From assembly GCF_012034175.1 (NCBI RefSeq), contig NZ_JAATEJ010000007.1, positions 234,745 through 298,744 on the forward strand: a stretch of 64,000 nucleotides of DNA, written 5' to 3'. The stretch comes from Actinacidiphila epipremni. Its GTDB lineage: Bacteria; Actinomycetota; Actinomycetes; Streptomycetales; Streptomycetaceae. The notes beneath the pieces are model-generated. The model saw only the letters and a program-made list of their open reading frames with translations. It made no database searches and was not told the DNA's origin. Below, piece after piece: positions 7,399 through 16,177 of this stretch; within the stretch, counting starts at the first letter, position 1, and every line of letters starts with the position of its first letter. The position numbers and the translations under genes were made by a program.

Positions 7399-8415
7399 TC
7401 AGGCGGTGCGCGGGGCCGTGGACTCGCGGGCCACCAGCGTGTAACCGGGGCGGATCCGCTCGGGCTCCAGCTGCGGCGCCCCGGTCAGCCGGGCCACCAC
7501 GCGCTCCACGGCCAGCCGGGCGATGGACTGCTTGTCCGGCGAGACGGTCGTCAGCGCGATCGTGGAGAAGCGGCCCTCCTCCACGTCGTCGAAGCCCACC
7601 ACCGACACGTCCTGCGGCACCCGCAGCCCCCGCTCCACCAGCGCCCGCATCGCGCCGAGCGCCATCAGGTCGTTGTACGCGAACACCGCGTCGGGCCGCG
7701 CGCCCCGGTCCAGCAGCGCGTTCATCGCGGCGGCGCCGTCCCACCGGCCGTAGCCGTCCGTCGCGGCCACCAGCGTCTCGTCGTGCGGCAGCCCGGCCGC
7801 CGCCAGCTCCTCGCGCCAGCCGCGCAGCCGCAGATGCGCGGGCTGCCGGGCCATCTCCCGGCGGGCGCCGAGGAAGGCGATCCGCTGCCGGCCGAGCCCC
7901 GACAGGTGCCGTACCGCCGTGCGGGCCGCCGCCACGTTGTCGATCGCGATGTGGTCGTAGGGCGCGTCGTACTCGCGCTCGCCCAGCAGCACCAGCGGCG
8001 CGTCGCCCGGCCGGGCCAGCAGATCGGAGGTCTCCAGCTCGATGGGGCTGAGGATCAGCCCGTCGATGACATGCGCCCGGAAGCCGTGCGAGACCAGCAC
8101 CTCCTTCTCCCGCAGCCCCGCGGTGTGGTCCAGCAGCACCGTGTAGTCGTGCCGCGCGGCGGCGTCGATGACGGCGCCGGCGAGCTCCGCGAAGTACGGG
8201 TTGCCGAGCTCCGGCACGGCCAGCGCGATGATCCCGGTGCGGCCCTTGCGCAAGTGCCGGGCGGTGAGGTTCGGCCGGTATCCGAGCTGGTCGATGGCGC
8301 GTTGGACCCGCTCGCGCATCGCCGGGGTGACGTGCGGGTAGTTGTTCACCACGTTCGACACGGTCTTGACGGACACGCCGGCCAGCTGCGCGACGTCCTT
8401 GAGGCTGGCGCCCAC
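7399..8415 (-). CDS. LacI family transcriptional regulator
   Basis: A 338-residue repressor. Residues 4-25 ([20 protein letters not shown]) are the LacI helix-turn-helix, followed by the hinge region [20 protein letters not shown] and a periplasmic-binding-protein-like ligand domain ending in [12 protein letters not shown]. It sits downstream of the four ABC importer genes and upstream of galM on the minus strand. The obvious targets are the divergent promoters at 13.4-13.6 kb, where two CAACGTT sites, one a perfect 14-bp palindrome, have the central CpG expected of LacI operators. The inducer is probably the sugar delivered by this system, arabinofuranose or galactofuranose. Confidence 0.92.
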   Translation of the reverse strand: MGASLKDVAQLAGVSVKTVSNVVNNYPHVTPAMRERVQRAIDQLGYRPNLTARHLRKGRTGIIALAVPELGNPYFAELAGAVIDAAARHDYTVLLDHTAGLREKEVLVSHGFRAHVIDGLILSPIELETSDLLARPGDAPLVLLGEREYDAPYDHIAIDNVAAARTAVRHLSGLGRQRIAFLGARREMARQPAHLRLRGWREELAAAGLPHDETLVAATDGYGRWDGAAAMNALLDRGARPDAVFAYNDLMALGAMRALVERGLRVPQDVSVVGFDDVEEGRFSTIALTTVSPDKQSIARLAVERVVARLTGAPQLEPERIRPGYTLVARESTAPRTA

Positions 8416-8514
8416 GAAGTTCCTTCCCTAGGCCGGCCCCCTTGGGCACGGCGCTTCCCCGGCCCCAAGTCTGCCGCTCGCCGCAGGGTCGCGGGCACGT
8501 GCCCGCCGGCCTCG

Positions 8515-9546
8515 TCAGGTGCCGCGCCGGGCGCCGGACAGGTAGCGCTGGGCGACCACGACGACGATCAGGAAGCCGCCGCTGACGACCGACTGGTAGG
8601 ACGAGTCGAGCGAGCCGATCTGGTTGATCAGGTTCTGGATGACGCCCAGCAGCAGCACGCCCCACAGCGTCCCGGACACCGACCCGGCGCCGCCGACCAG
8701 CAGTGTGCCGCCGATGACCACCGCGGAGATCGCGTCCAGCTCCATGCCGACGCCGATGATGGTCACCCCCGACGACAGCCGCGCCGCGTTGAGCGCACCC
8801 GCGAAGCCGGCCAGCAGCCCGCTGAGCGTGTAGACCAGCACCTTCGTCCGCGCCACCGGCAGCCCCATGAGCAGCGCCGCGTCGCCGCTGCCGCCCACCG
8901 CGAACAGCGCCTGCCCGAACGAGGTGCGCTGCAGCACCACACCGCCCAGGCCGAACAGCGCCAGCGCGATCAGCACCGGGTAGCCGAAGCCCCACACCGT
9001 GCCGGCGCCCAGTTCGTGGAAGGCCGAGCCGCGCGGTACGAGATACGTCGTCGCGCCCTCGTGGGTGAGCGCCAGCAGCAGCCCGCGGGCGCCCAGCAGC
9101 GACGCGAGCGTCACGATGAACGGCGCCATCCCGGCCTTCGCGACCAGCAGCCCGTTGACCGCCCCGATCGCCCCGCACACCGCGAGCGGCACCAGCAGCG
9201 CCGGCACGAAGCCGTACTGCGAGGCCCACGCGGCGAGCACGCCGCCGAGCGCGAACACCGAGCCGACCGACAGGTCGATGCCGCCGGTCACGATCACCAG
9301 CGTCATGCCGAGCGCGACGACCGCCAGGAACGAGCCCTGGATGGCGATGCCGCGGGCGTTGTCGAGAGTGCCGAAGGAGGAGAAGACGACGGAGGAGATC
9401 ACGCACAGCAGGACCAGCACGGCCAGCACGCCCTGCCGCTGGAGCAGTTCCGCGGCCCGCTGCGCCCCGCCCGGGCGGGGCTCTGCCACCAGCGCCGGCG
9501 GCGGCCCCGCGGGCGCCGGGGCGAGCATCTTCATCGGGGACTTCAT
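8515..9546 (-). CDS. Sugar ABC importer permease (second, YjfF-like)
   Basis: A 343-residue inner membrane protein of the BPD_transp_2 family with about nine to ten hydrophobic segments. The cytoplasmic-loop motif GGIDLSVGSVFALGGVLAA, which contacts the ATPase in RbsC-type permeases, is present at about residues 90-110, and DAISAVVIGGTLLVGGAGS is the second family signature. The ATG overlaps the stop of the preceding permease gene as ATGA. Having two different RbsC-like permeases with one ATPase and one binding protein is the layout of the E. coli Ytf/YjfF galactofuranose importer, which points to furanose transport. Confidence 0.9.
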   Translation of the reverse strand: MKSPMKMLAPAPAGPPPALVAEPRPGGAQRAAELLQRQGVLAVLVLLCVISSVVFSSFGTLDNARGIAIQGSFLAVVALGMTLVIVTGGIDLSVGSVFALGGVLAAWASQYGFVPALLVPLAVCGAIGAVNGLLVAKAGMAPFIVTLASLLGARGLLLALTHEGATTYLVPRGSAFHELGAGTVWGFGYPVLIALALFGLGGVVLQRTSFGQALFAVGGSGDAALLMGLPVARTKVLVYTLSGLLAGFAGALNAARLSSGVTIIGVGMELDAISAVVIGGTLLVGGAGSVSGTLWGVLLLGVIQNLINQIGSLDSSYQSVVSGGFLIVVVVAQRYLSGARRGT

Positions 9547-10505
9547 CGGGTTCTGCGCTCCCTGGCGACGTAGACGGCGACGAGGATGATGCCCGCCTGG
9601 ACCATCTGGGCGGTGGAGTCGTGCAGGTCGTGGGTGACCAGGGTGGCGTGCAGCAGCTGCATCAGCAGCGCGCCGAAGACCGTGCCGAGCACCCGCACAG
9701 AACCGCCGGTCAGCGGGGTGCCGCCGACCACGACCGCGGTGATCGCGGACAGCTCCATCAGGTTGCCGAGCGAGGACGGGTCGCTCGCGGTCAGCCGGGC
9801 GGTGGCGAGCACACCGGCGAGCGCGGCCAGCACGCCGCAGATCACGTACACCCCGATCAGCACCCGGCGCACCGGCAGCCCGGCGAGCGCGGCGGCCTGC
9901 CGGTTGCCGCCGACCGCGACCAGCCGGCGGCCGAAGGCGGTGCGGTGGACCAGCACGGCGACCGCCGCGGCCAGGGCCGCCGCGATCCACACCACCAGCG
10001 GGACGCCGAGGACGCTGTCGGTGCCGAGGCCGAGCAGGTCGTCGTTGCGGATCTGCTTGAGCTGCCCGTCGGCGATGACCAGGGCCAGGCCCCGGCCGCC
10101 GACGAACAGCGCGAGCGTCGCCACGATCGGCTGCAGCCCGACCAGCGCCACCAGTGAGCCGTTGACCAGCCCCACCACCACGCCGGCCAGCAACGACACC
10201 AGCAGCGCGGGCAGCAGCCCGTAGCCGAGGTAGAGCGGCAGCAGCGCGCCGGACAGCGCCATCGCCGAGCCCACCGACAGGTCGACACCCTCGGTGCCGA
10301 TGACCAGCGCCATGCCGAGCGCGACGATCACGACCGGGGCGACCTGGACCGCCTGCGTACGCAGGTTGTCGACGGTCAGGAAGTGGTCGGTGAACAGGCC
10401 GTTGAAGGCCAGCAGCGCCAGCACGGCGGCGTAGACCCCGTAGCGCTGGGCGGCGTCGGCGAGCCGCGGCCGGTCCAGGCCGCGGGGGAGTGTCAGCGTC
10501 GTCAT
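9543..10505 (-). CDS. Sugar ABC importer permease (first, YtfT-like)
   Basis: A 320-residue polytopic membrane protein of the same BPD_transp_2 family. Motifs are GTEGVDLSVGSAMALSGA in the loop that docks to the ATPase and LSAITAVVVGGTPLTGGS near the C terminus. It overlaps the ATPase gene upstream and the second permease gene downstream by four bases each (ATGA), so the three subunits are translationally coupled and probably made in fixed ratio. The heteromeric permease pair forms the membrane channel of the importer. Confidence 0.9.
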   Translation of the reverse strand: MTTLTLPRGLDRPRLADAAQRYGVYAAVLALLAFNGLFTDHFLTVDNLRTQAVQVAPVVIVALGMALVIGTEGVDLSVGSAMALSGALLPLYLGYGLLPALLVSLLAGVVVGLVNGSLVALVGLQPIVATLALFVGGRGLALVIADGQLKQIRNDDLLGLGTDSVLGVPLVVWIAAALAAAVAVLVHRTAFGRRLVAVGGNRQAAALAGLPVRRVLIGVYVICGVLAALAGVLATARLTASDPSSLGNLMELSAITAVVVGGTPLTGGSVRVLGTVFGALLMQLLHATLVTHDLHDSTAQMVQAGIILVAVYVARERRTR

Positions 10506-12178
10506 CGGGGCTCCTTCGCGCCCTCGGGCTGCGGCAGCGCGGCGGGCTCGGCGGGCTCGGCGGGCTCGGCGGGTACGGCGGGCTCGGCGGGTGCGTCCGG
10601 TGCGGATCGGGCCAGTACGGTCAGCAGCGCGCCCTCGGTGACGTCGTCCCCGGTCAGCTCGCCGGCGACCGAACCGGCGTGCAGCACCACGATCCGGTCG
10701 GCGCCCTCCACCAGCTCCTCCAGCTCCGAGGAGATCAGCAGCACCGCCAAGCCCTCGGCGGCCAGTTCGTCGATGAGGGTCTGCACCTCGGCCTTGGCGC
10801 CGACGTCGATACCGCGGGTCGGCTCGTCCAGCAGCAGCACCCGCGGCTCCAGGCACAGCCAGCGGGCCAGCAGCACCTTCTGCTGGTTGCCGCCGGACAG
10901 CTCGCCGACCTTCTGCTCCGGGCTCGCCGCCTTGATCCGCAGCCGCTTCATGAAGATGTCCACGACCCGGTCCTGGCGGCGCCGCGAGACGAAGCCGAAC
11001 CGGGTCAGCCGCGGCAGCGCCGCCAGCACGATGTTCTCCCGCACCGACAGGCCCGGCACGATCCCCTCGGCCTTGCGGTCCTCCGGCAGCAGGCTGATCC
11101 CGGCCCGGATCGCGGCGGCCGAGCTGAGCCGGGACAGCCGCCGGCCGCCCACCGTGATCTCGCCGCCGTCCAGCGGCAGCGCCCCGGCCAGCGCCTTGGC
11201 CGTCTCGCTGCGGCCCGAGCCCAGCAGGCCGCCCAGGCCCAGCACTTCGCCGGGCCGCAGGCTCAGGCCCACCCCGTCCAGGACGTGCCGCCGGGTCAGC
11301 CCGGACGCGGTGAGCACCGGCTGCGCCGCGGGGTCCCGCTGCTCGCCGAAGCTGGTCGCGCCCTCGGCCCGCACCCGCGCCATCTCCCGGCCGAGCATGA
11401 GCGAGACCAGCCGCACCCGGTCGGTGCCGGCCAGGTCGCCGGTGTGCACGACCCGGCCGTCGCGCAGCACGGTGACCCGGTCGCATATGCGGTAGAGCTC
11501 GTCCATCCGGTGGCTGACGTACACCAGCGAGATGCCGCGCGCGTGCAGGTCCCGCATCACCCCGAACAGCGTCTCGACCTCGCGCGGTTCGAGCGAGGAG
11601 GTCGGCTCGTCCATCACCACCACCCGGGCCCGGACGGAGACCGCGCGGGCGAGCGCGACCATCTGCCGGGTGCCGACGCCCAGGGTGTGCAGCGGGCGGC
11701 GCGGGTCGGTGGTGATGCCGAAGCCGCCGAGCAGGGCCGCGGTCTCCTCGTGCATCCGGCGGAAGTCGATCAGCCCGAGCCGGTTCTTCGGCTCGCGGCC
11801 CAGGAAGACGTTGCGGGCCACGCTCATCAGCGGGACCAGGTTCACCTCCTGGTAGATCGTGGAGATCCCGGCCTGCTGCGCCTCGTGCGGGCGGTGGAAG
11901 ACCACGGGCTCCCCGGCCAGCCGCAACTCGCCCTCGTCGGGCCGGTGGACACCGGTGAGGATCTTGATGAGCGTCGACTTGCCGGCGCCGTTCTCCCCGA
12001 CGAGCGCGTGGATCTCACCCGCGCGCAGGGTGAACGAGACGTCGTCGAGCGCGACCACGCCCGGGAAGCGCTTGCCGACGCCGGCCGCCTCCAGCACGGG
12101 GGCCGGCGGCGCGCCGCCCGGCGGTCCGCCGGGCCCGGGCGGCGCCGAGCGCGCCGCCGCGGCTTCGGGTGGTGCCAT
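10502..12178 (-). CDS. Sugar ABC importer ATP-binding protein, two ATPase domains (YtfR/RbsA type)
   Basis: A 558-residue cytoplasmic protein with two ABC domains in tandem. The first has Walker A GENGAGKST and Walker B VVMDEPTSSL; its signature is the weakened LGVGTRQMVALARA. The second has the altered Walker A GGLLGSGRSE, the intact signature LSGGNQQKVLLARW and Walker B LLLDEPTRGID. Degenerate sites in each half are normal for RbsA/MglA/YtfR proteins, where the two halves cooperate. The C terminus is a low-complexity tail rich in Pro-Ala-Glu, encoded by 9-base repeats at about 10530-10600, unusual for the family. The gene is the second of the importer operon, 42 bases after the binding protein. 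Confidence 0.93.
   Translation of the reverse strand: MAPPEAAAARSAPPGPGGPPGGAPPAPVLEAAGVGKRFPGVVALDDVSFTLRAGEIHALVGENGAGKSTLIKILTGVHRPDEGELRLAGEPVVFHRPHEAQQAGISTIYQEVNLVPLMSVARNVFLGREPKNRLGLIDFRRMHEETAALLGGFGITTDPRRPLHTLGVGTRQMVALARAVSVRARVVVMDEPTSSLEPREVETLFGVMRDLHARGISLVYVSHRMDELYRICDRVTVLRDGRVVHTGDLAGTDRVRLVSLMLGREMARVRAEGATSFGEQRDPAAQPVLTASGLTRRHVLDGVGLSLRPGEVLGLGGLLGSGRSETAKALAGALPLDGGEITVGGRRLSRLSSAAAIRAGISLLPEDRKAEGIVPGLSVRENIVLAALPRLTRFGFVSRRRQDRVVDIFMKRLRIKAASPEQKVGELSGGNQQKVLLARWLCLEPRVLLLDEPTRGIDVGAKAEVQTLIDELAAEGLAVLLISSELEELVEGADRIVVLHAGSVAGELTGDDVTEGALLTVLARSAPDAPAEPAVPAEPAEPAEPAALPQPEGAKEPR
10530..10605. repeat. Tandem 9-base repeats coding the PAE tail of the ATPase
   Basis: Copies of a GGCGGGCTC-like 9-base unit run in frame and encode Pro-Ala-Glu triplets at the C terminus of the sugar ATPase. 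Such repeats may vary in number between strains by slippage. Confidence 0.6.
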
Positions 12179-12220
12179 GGGGGTGCCCTGCCTTCCTCAC
12201 GAAACCCCTGGTCGAGTGGC

Positions 12221-13342
12221 TCAGAAAGCGCCGGCGACCGATGCCTTGGCGTTGCCGGTGTCGTAGGCGCGGTCGGAGATGATGACGTCCTGCGGGATCG
12301 CCTCGCCCGCGTAGAACTTCTGCGCGGTGGCGAAGGCCAGCGGGCCGAACCGCGGGTTGGACTCGATGACCGCGTTGTACTGCCCGTCGACGATGGCCTG
12401 CACGGCGTTGCGGGTGCCGTCCACCGAGACGATGACGACGTCCTTGCCCGGCTTCTTGCCGGCGCTCTTGAGCGCGGTGACCGCGCCGAGGCCCATCTCG
12501 TCGTTCTCCGCGTAGACCGCGGTGATGCCGGGCTTGGACTGGATGAGCTGCTCCATCACCTGCTGGCCCTTGTCCCGCGTGAAGTCGCCGGTCTGCTGGG
12601 CGACGACCTTCAGGCCGGGCGCCTTGGCGGCGATCTCGTCCAGGAAGCCCTTGGTGCGGTCGGTGGTGACGTTGTTGCCGGACGAGCCGAGCAGGATCGC
12701 GACCTGGCCCGTGCCGTTGGTCGCCTTGATCATGGCGTCGGCCGCCCGCTGCCCCTGCTTGACGAAGTCCGAGCCGAGGAAGGTGACGTAGTCCTTGCAG
12801 GGCGTGGCGTTGATCTTGCGGTCCACGGTGATGACCGGCACGTGCTTGGCGGCAGCCGCCTGCAACGCCGGCTCCAGGCCGTCGGAGTTGAGCGGTGCGA
12901 CGATCAGCAGCTGCGCGCCCTGGTTGAGCATGTCCTGGATGTCGCTGATCTGCTTGGGGAGCTGGGACTGCGCGTCGGTGGTGAGCAGCTTCCTCACCCC
13001 GAGCTTGGCCGCCTCGTCCTTGATCGACTGCGTCTCGGCGATACGGAAGGGGTTGTCCTCCTTCTCCGACTGCGAGAAGCCCACGATCGCGTTCTTCAGG
13101 TCCAGCTCGGGCGCCCCGTAGGCGGACAGCGTGCAGCCGGCGCCCGCCGCGGCGCTCGGCGACTCGGTGACCTGCTGCTGGGCGGCGGCCTGCGAGGAGT
13201 CGGCCGGCGCGGCGCCGGAGCTGTCGTCCTCGGACTTCGAGCAGCCGGTGGCGGCCAGGCCCGCGGTCGCGAGCAGCAGGCAGGCGGCGGCCAGGGTGCG
13301 GGTTCTGTGCTTGTTCGTGCGCGGCTTCTTGCTCAGCTTCAT
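12221..13342 (-). CDS. Sugar-binding lipoprotein of the furanose-type ABC importer (YtfQ-like)
   Basis: A 373-residue precursor. The N terminus is positively charged (KLSKKPRTNKHRTR), followed by a hydrophobic stretch and the lipobox LAATGC, so the mature protein is tethered to the outer face of the membrane. The rest is a type I periplasmic-binding fold with VGFSQSEKEDNPFR near the start, a motif I associate with YtfQ-like galactofuranose-binding proteins, and VIVSVDGTRNAVQAI near the C terminus. It is the first gene of the importer operon, with an AGGAG ribosome site a little far from the ATG; a TTG two codons earlier has better spacing and could be the true start. The minus-strand promoter at 13455-13482 overlaps a CAACGTT operator. 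Confidence 0.9.
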   Translation of the reverse strand: MKLSKKPRTNKHRTRTLAAACLLLATAGLAATGCSKSEDDSSGAAPADSSQAAAQQQVTESPSAAAGAGCTLSAYGAPELDLKNAIVGFSQSEKEDNPFRIAETQSIKDEAAKLGVRKLLTTDAQSQLPKQISDIQDMLNQGAQLLIVAPLNSDGLEPALQAAAAKHVPVITVDRKINATPCKDYVTFLGSDFVKQGQRAADAMIKATNGTGQVAILLGSSGNNVTTDRTKGFLDEIAAKAPGLKVVAQQTGDFTRDKGQQVMEQLIQSKPGITAVYAENDEMGLGAVTALKSAGKKPGKDVVIVSVDGTRNAVQAIVDGQYNAVIESNPRFGPLAFATAQKFYAGEAIPQDVIISDRAYDTGNAKASVAGAF

Positions 13343-13447
13343 GCTCAACGACACTCCTAGGTCTCGACGAGGGCTTCGACGGCTGCGACGGCTTCGACGA
13401 GGACGCGTCCCCATGGGTCGTACAGGTGTTCGTGCCGATGCGGCTTT

Positions 13448-13482
13448 ACAACGTTATATAGGCGACGCGGGCGCGCCGACAA
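13448..13482 (-). promoter_or_regulatory. Importer operon promoter with overlapping LacI-type operator
   Basis: On the minus strand TTGTCG (13477-13482) and TATATA (13455-13460) are 16 bases apart. The sequence TATAACGTTGTAA (13448-13459 region) overlaps the -10 box and carries the AACGTT core found in the perfect palindrome near the divergent GH127 gene. A repressor bound here would block RNA polymerase. The leader to the ATG at 13342 is roughly 105 bases. Confidence 0.55.
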
Positions 13483-13577
13483 GGAGTCGCGCACGAGTTT
13501 CCACGCCCGGCCAACTCCCGGTGCTTCCGGGTTCCTTGCGGGGGCCGTGGGGCGTGAGACCACTTCTGTGCGTGCTC

Positions 13578-13606
13578 TGGACATCACCGCCGGACCGTGC
13601 TGTCAT
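13578..13606 (+). promoter_or_regulatory. Promoter of the GH127 gene
   Basis: TGGACA (13578-13583) and TGTCAT (13601-13606) are separated by 17 bases. Transcription would begin near 13613, just ahead of the palindromic operator at 13625-13638. Confidence 0.45.
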
Positions 13607-13624
13607 GCAGGGCGGCACCGATCT

Positions 13625-13638
13625 TTCCAACGTTGGAA
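13625..13638 (+). promoter_or_regulatory. Perfect 14-bp LacI-type operator upstream of GH127
   Basis: TTCCAACGTTGGAA is a perfect palindrome with the central CG typical of LacI/GalR operators. It lies about 13-26 bases downstream of the predicted start of transcription and 29 bases before the GH127 start codon. Its CAACGTT core recurs in the opposing importer promoter. The LacI gene at 7399-8415 is the natural candidate to bind both. Confidence 0.65.
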
Positions 13639-13666
13639 GAGCGAGTAGCACAGGAGGCCACCCCCC

Positions 13667-16156
13667 ATGCCCCTGAACCGCCGGACCTTCCTCACCGCCG
13701 CCGCAGCCACGGCCGCCGCCGGCTCCGCCGTCGCCGGCACCACCGGCGCCGCGCCGCCCGCACGGGCCGCGACGCCCGCCCAGGCCGCCGCCGGGGGAGG
13801 GGCGCCGGGCCGTGCCTCGACCCGCGTCGCCCCCGCCCCCGGCGGCCTGTACACCCCCAACGCCGCGCCGCTCGCCCCCACCGCCTTCCTGCGCCTGCCG
13901 CCCGGCGCGGTCACCGCGAGCGGCTGGCTCGCCGGCCGGCTCCAGCAGCAACTCGCGGGCCTGTGCGGGCAGTACGCCGCCACCTCGCACTTCCTGGCGA
14001 TGGACGCCAGCGGCTGGGTCCACCCCGACAAGACCGGCTGGGAGGAAGTGCCCTACTGGCTGCGCGGCTACGTCGACCTGGCGATCCTCACCGGCGACGC
14101 CACCGCGCTCACCGCCGTACGCCGCTGGATCGACGCCGTCGTCGCCACCGCCGCGCCCGACGGCTTCTTCGGCCCGACCGCCCTGCGCACCTCGCTCGGC
14201 GGCGGCCCCGACTTCTGGCCCTTCCTGCCGCTGACGTGGGCGCTGCGCAACTGGCAGGAGTACAGCGCCGACAGCCGGATCGTCCCGCTGCTCACCGCCT
14301 TCTTCCGCTACATGAACGCGCAAGGGCCCGGCGCCTTCAACCAGAGCTGGGTGTCGGTGCGTTGGGGCGACGGACTGGACAGCGTCTTCTGGCTCTACAA
14401 CCGCACCGGCGACGCCTTCCTGCTCGACCTCGCCGACAGGATCCACGCCGGCGGCGCGAACTGGGTGAACAACCTGCCCACGCTGCACAACGTCAACATC
14501 GCCCAGGGCTTCCGCGAACCCGCCCAGTACGCGCTGCGCGCGCCCTCGGCCGCGCTGACCCAGGCCGCGTACCAGAACTACACCGCCGTCATGTCCGCCT
14601 ACGGCCAGTTCCCCGGCGGCGGCTTCGCCGGCGACGAGAACGCCAGGCCCGGCTTCGGCGACCCCCGGCAGGGCTTCGAGACCTGCGGCATCGTCGAGTT
14701 CATGGCCAGCCACCAGCTGCTGACCCGCATCACCGGCGACCCGGTGTGGGCCGACCGCTGCGAGGACCTCGCCTTCAACTCGCTGCCCGCCGCCCTCGAC
14801 CCGTCCGGCAAGGCCGTGCACTACATCACCAGCGCCAACAGCATCGACCTGGACAACACCCCCAAGACGCAAGGGCAGTTCCAGAACGGCTTCGCCATGC
14901 AGGCGTTCATGGCCGGCGTCGACCAGTACCGCTGCTGCCCGCACAACTACGGCATGGGCTGGCCCTACTTCACCGAGGAGCTGTGGGCCGCGACCCCCGA
15001 CCGGGGCCTGGCCGCGGTGATGTACGCGCCCAGCAAGGTCACCGCGAAGGTCGCCGGCGGCACGCAGGTCACGCTCACCGAGACCACCGACTACCCCTTC
15101 GGCGAGAGCGTGACCCTCACCGTCTCGGTGCCCGCCCCGACCGCCTTCCCGCTCTACCTGCGCGTCCCCGGCCGGTGCGGCAGCCCCCGGCTCACCGTCG
15201 CCGGCACCGCGACCGCCGTCCCGGCCGGCCCCGCCTTCACCGTCGTGAGCCGCACCTGGCGGAGCGGCGACACCGTCGTGCTCACCCTCCCGCAGTCCAC
15301 GACCGTCAGGACCTGGCCCGGCAACCACGGCGCCACCGCCGTCGACCACGGCCCGCTCACGTACTCCCTGAACCTGGGCGAGAGTTACGTCCGGACCGGC
15401 GGCACCGCGCAGTTCCCGCAGTACGAGGTGCACGCCACCGCGCCCTGGAACTACGGCCTCGCCCTCGACGCGGGCGGCGCCGGCTTCAGCCGCACGGGCG
15501 GGGCGCTGCCCGCCGACCCGTTCACGCCCGCGACCACACCGGTGCGCCTCACCGTGCCCGCACGCCGGATCGCCGAATGGCAGGCCGACGCGCAGCATGT
15601 CGTCACCCCGCTCCAGGACTCCCCGGCCCGCTCCACCGCCGCGGTCGAGACCGTCACGCTGGTGCCGATGGGCGCGGCCCGGCTGCGGGTCGCCGCCTTC
15701 CCCACCACGTCCACCGGCGGCCACCCGTGGACGGCGCCGGCGCCGTACCGGCGGATCCGGAACAAGAACTCCGGGAAGGTGATGGGGGTCGATCTGATGT
15801 CGACGGCGAACAGTGCGCATGTGGTGCAGTTCGACGACAACGGGACGGCGGATCACCTGTGGCAGCTGGTCGACAACGGCGACGGCTGGTACCGGATCCG
15901 CAACCTCAACTCCGGGAAGGTGATGGGGGTCGATCTGATGTCGACGGCGAACAGCGCGCATGTGGTGCAGTTCGACGACAACGGGACGGCGGACCATCTG
16001 TGGCAGCTGGTCGACAACGGCGACGGGTGGTTCCGGCTCCGCAACAAGAACTCGGGGAAAGTGGCGGGCGTCGATCTGATGTCGACGGCGAACAGCGCGC
16101 ATGTGGTGCAGTACGACGACAACGGAACCGCCGACCATCTGTGGCAGTTCGTCTGA
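13667..16156 (+). CDS. Secreted GH127 beta-L-arabinofuranosidase with three lectin-like repeats
   Basis: An 829-residue exported enzyme. The N terminus carries a Tat signal (NRRTFL, then an Ala-rich core ending near ARA). Residues about 60-690 are a GH127 (DUF1680) domain: E338 and C340 in GFETCGIVEF and the pair C423-C424 in YRCCPHNYG match the Glu-x-Cys and Cys-Cys zinc and nucleophile residues of the known Bifidobacterium beta-L-arabinofuranosidase, so it should be active. The last 135 residues are two full copies and one shortened copy of a 47-residue ricin-like unit (SGKVMGVDLMSTANSAHVVQ, then DHLWQ), probably for polysaccharide binding. A strong AGGAGG site precedes the ATG. It faces the furanose importer operon and shares a LacI-type operator core with it, so it probably frees L-arabinofuranose for uptake. 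Confidence 0.9.
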   Translation: MPLNRRTFLTAAAATAAAGSAVAGTTGAAPPARAATPAQAAAGGGAPGRASTRVAPAPGGLYTPNAAPLAPTAFLRLPPGAVTASGWLAGRLQQQLAGLCGQYAATSHFLAMDASGWVHPDKTGWEEVPYWLRGYVDLAILTGDATALTAVRRWIDAVVATAAPDGFFGPTALRTSLGGGPDFWPFLPLTWALRNWQEYSADSRIVPLLTAFFRYMNAQGPGAFNQSWVSVRWGDGLDSVFWLYNRTGDAFLLDLADRIHAGGANWVNNLPTLHNVNIAQGFREPAQYALRAPSAALTQAAYQNYTAVMSAYGQFPGGGFAGDENARPGFGDPRQGFETCGIVEFMASHQLLTRITGDPVWADRCEDLAFNSLPAALDPSGKAVHYITSANSIDLDNTPKTQGQFQNGFAMQAFMAGVDQYRCCPHNYGMGWPYFTEELWAATPDRGLAAVMYAPSKVTAKVAGGTQVTLTETTDYPFGESVTLTVSVPAPTAFPLYLRVPGRCGSPRLTVAGTATAVPAGPAFTVVSRTWRSGDTVVLTLPQSTTVRTWPGNHGATAVDHGPLTYSLNLGESYVRTGGTAQFPQYEVHATAPWNYGLALDAGGAGFSRTGGALPADPFTPATTPVRLTVPARRIAEWQADAQHVVTPLQDSPARSTAAVETVTLVPMGAARLRVAAFPTTSTGGHPWTAPAPYRRIRNKNSGKVMGVDLMSTANSAHVVQFDDNGTADHLWQLVDNGDGWYRIRNLNSGKVMGVDLMSTANSAHVVQFDDNGTADHLWQLVDNGDGWFRLRNKNSGKVAGVDLMSTANSAHVVQYDDNGTADHLWQFV
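15752..16156 (+). repeat. Three near-identical 141-bp lectin repeats
   Basis: Units at 15752-15892, 15893-16033 and 16034-16156 (the last cut at the stop codon) repeat every 141 bases in frame and are nearly identical at the DNA level, including third positions. They use GAT, TCG and GGG codons more than the catalytic part does. This points to recent amplification or transfer of the lectin module. Confidence 0.85.
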
Positions 16157-16177
16157 GCGGGCCCGCGGCGGAGCCGG

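Noticed and set aside
10490..13360. Very long open frame on the plus strand opposite the importer operon
   Set aside because: It is a shadow of the ATPase and binding-protein genes caused by high GC3; its translation is low-complexity His/Arg/Gly-rich with no domain.
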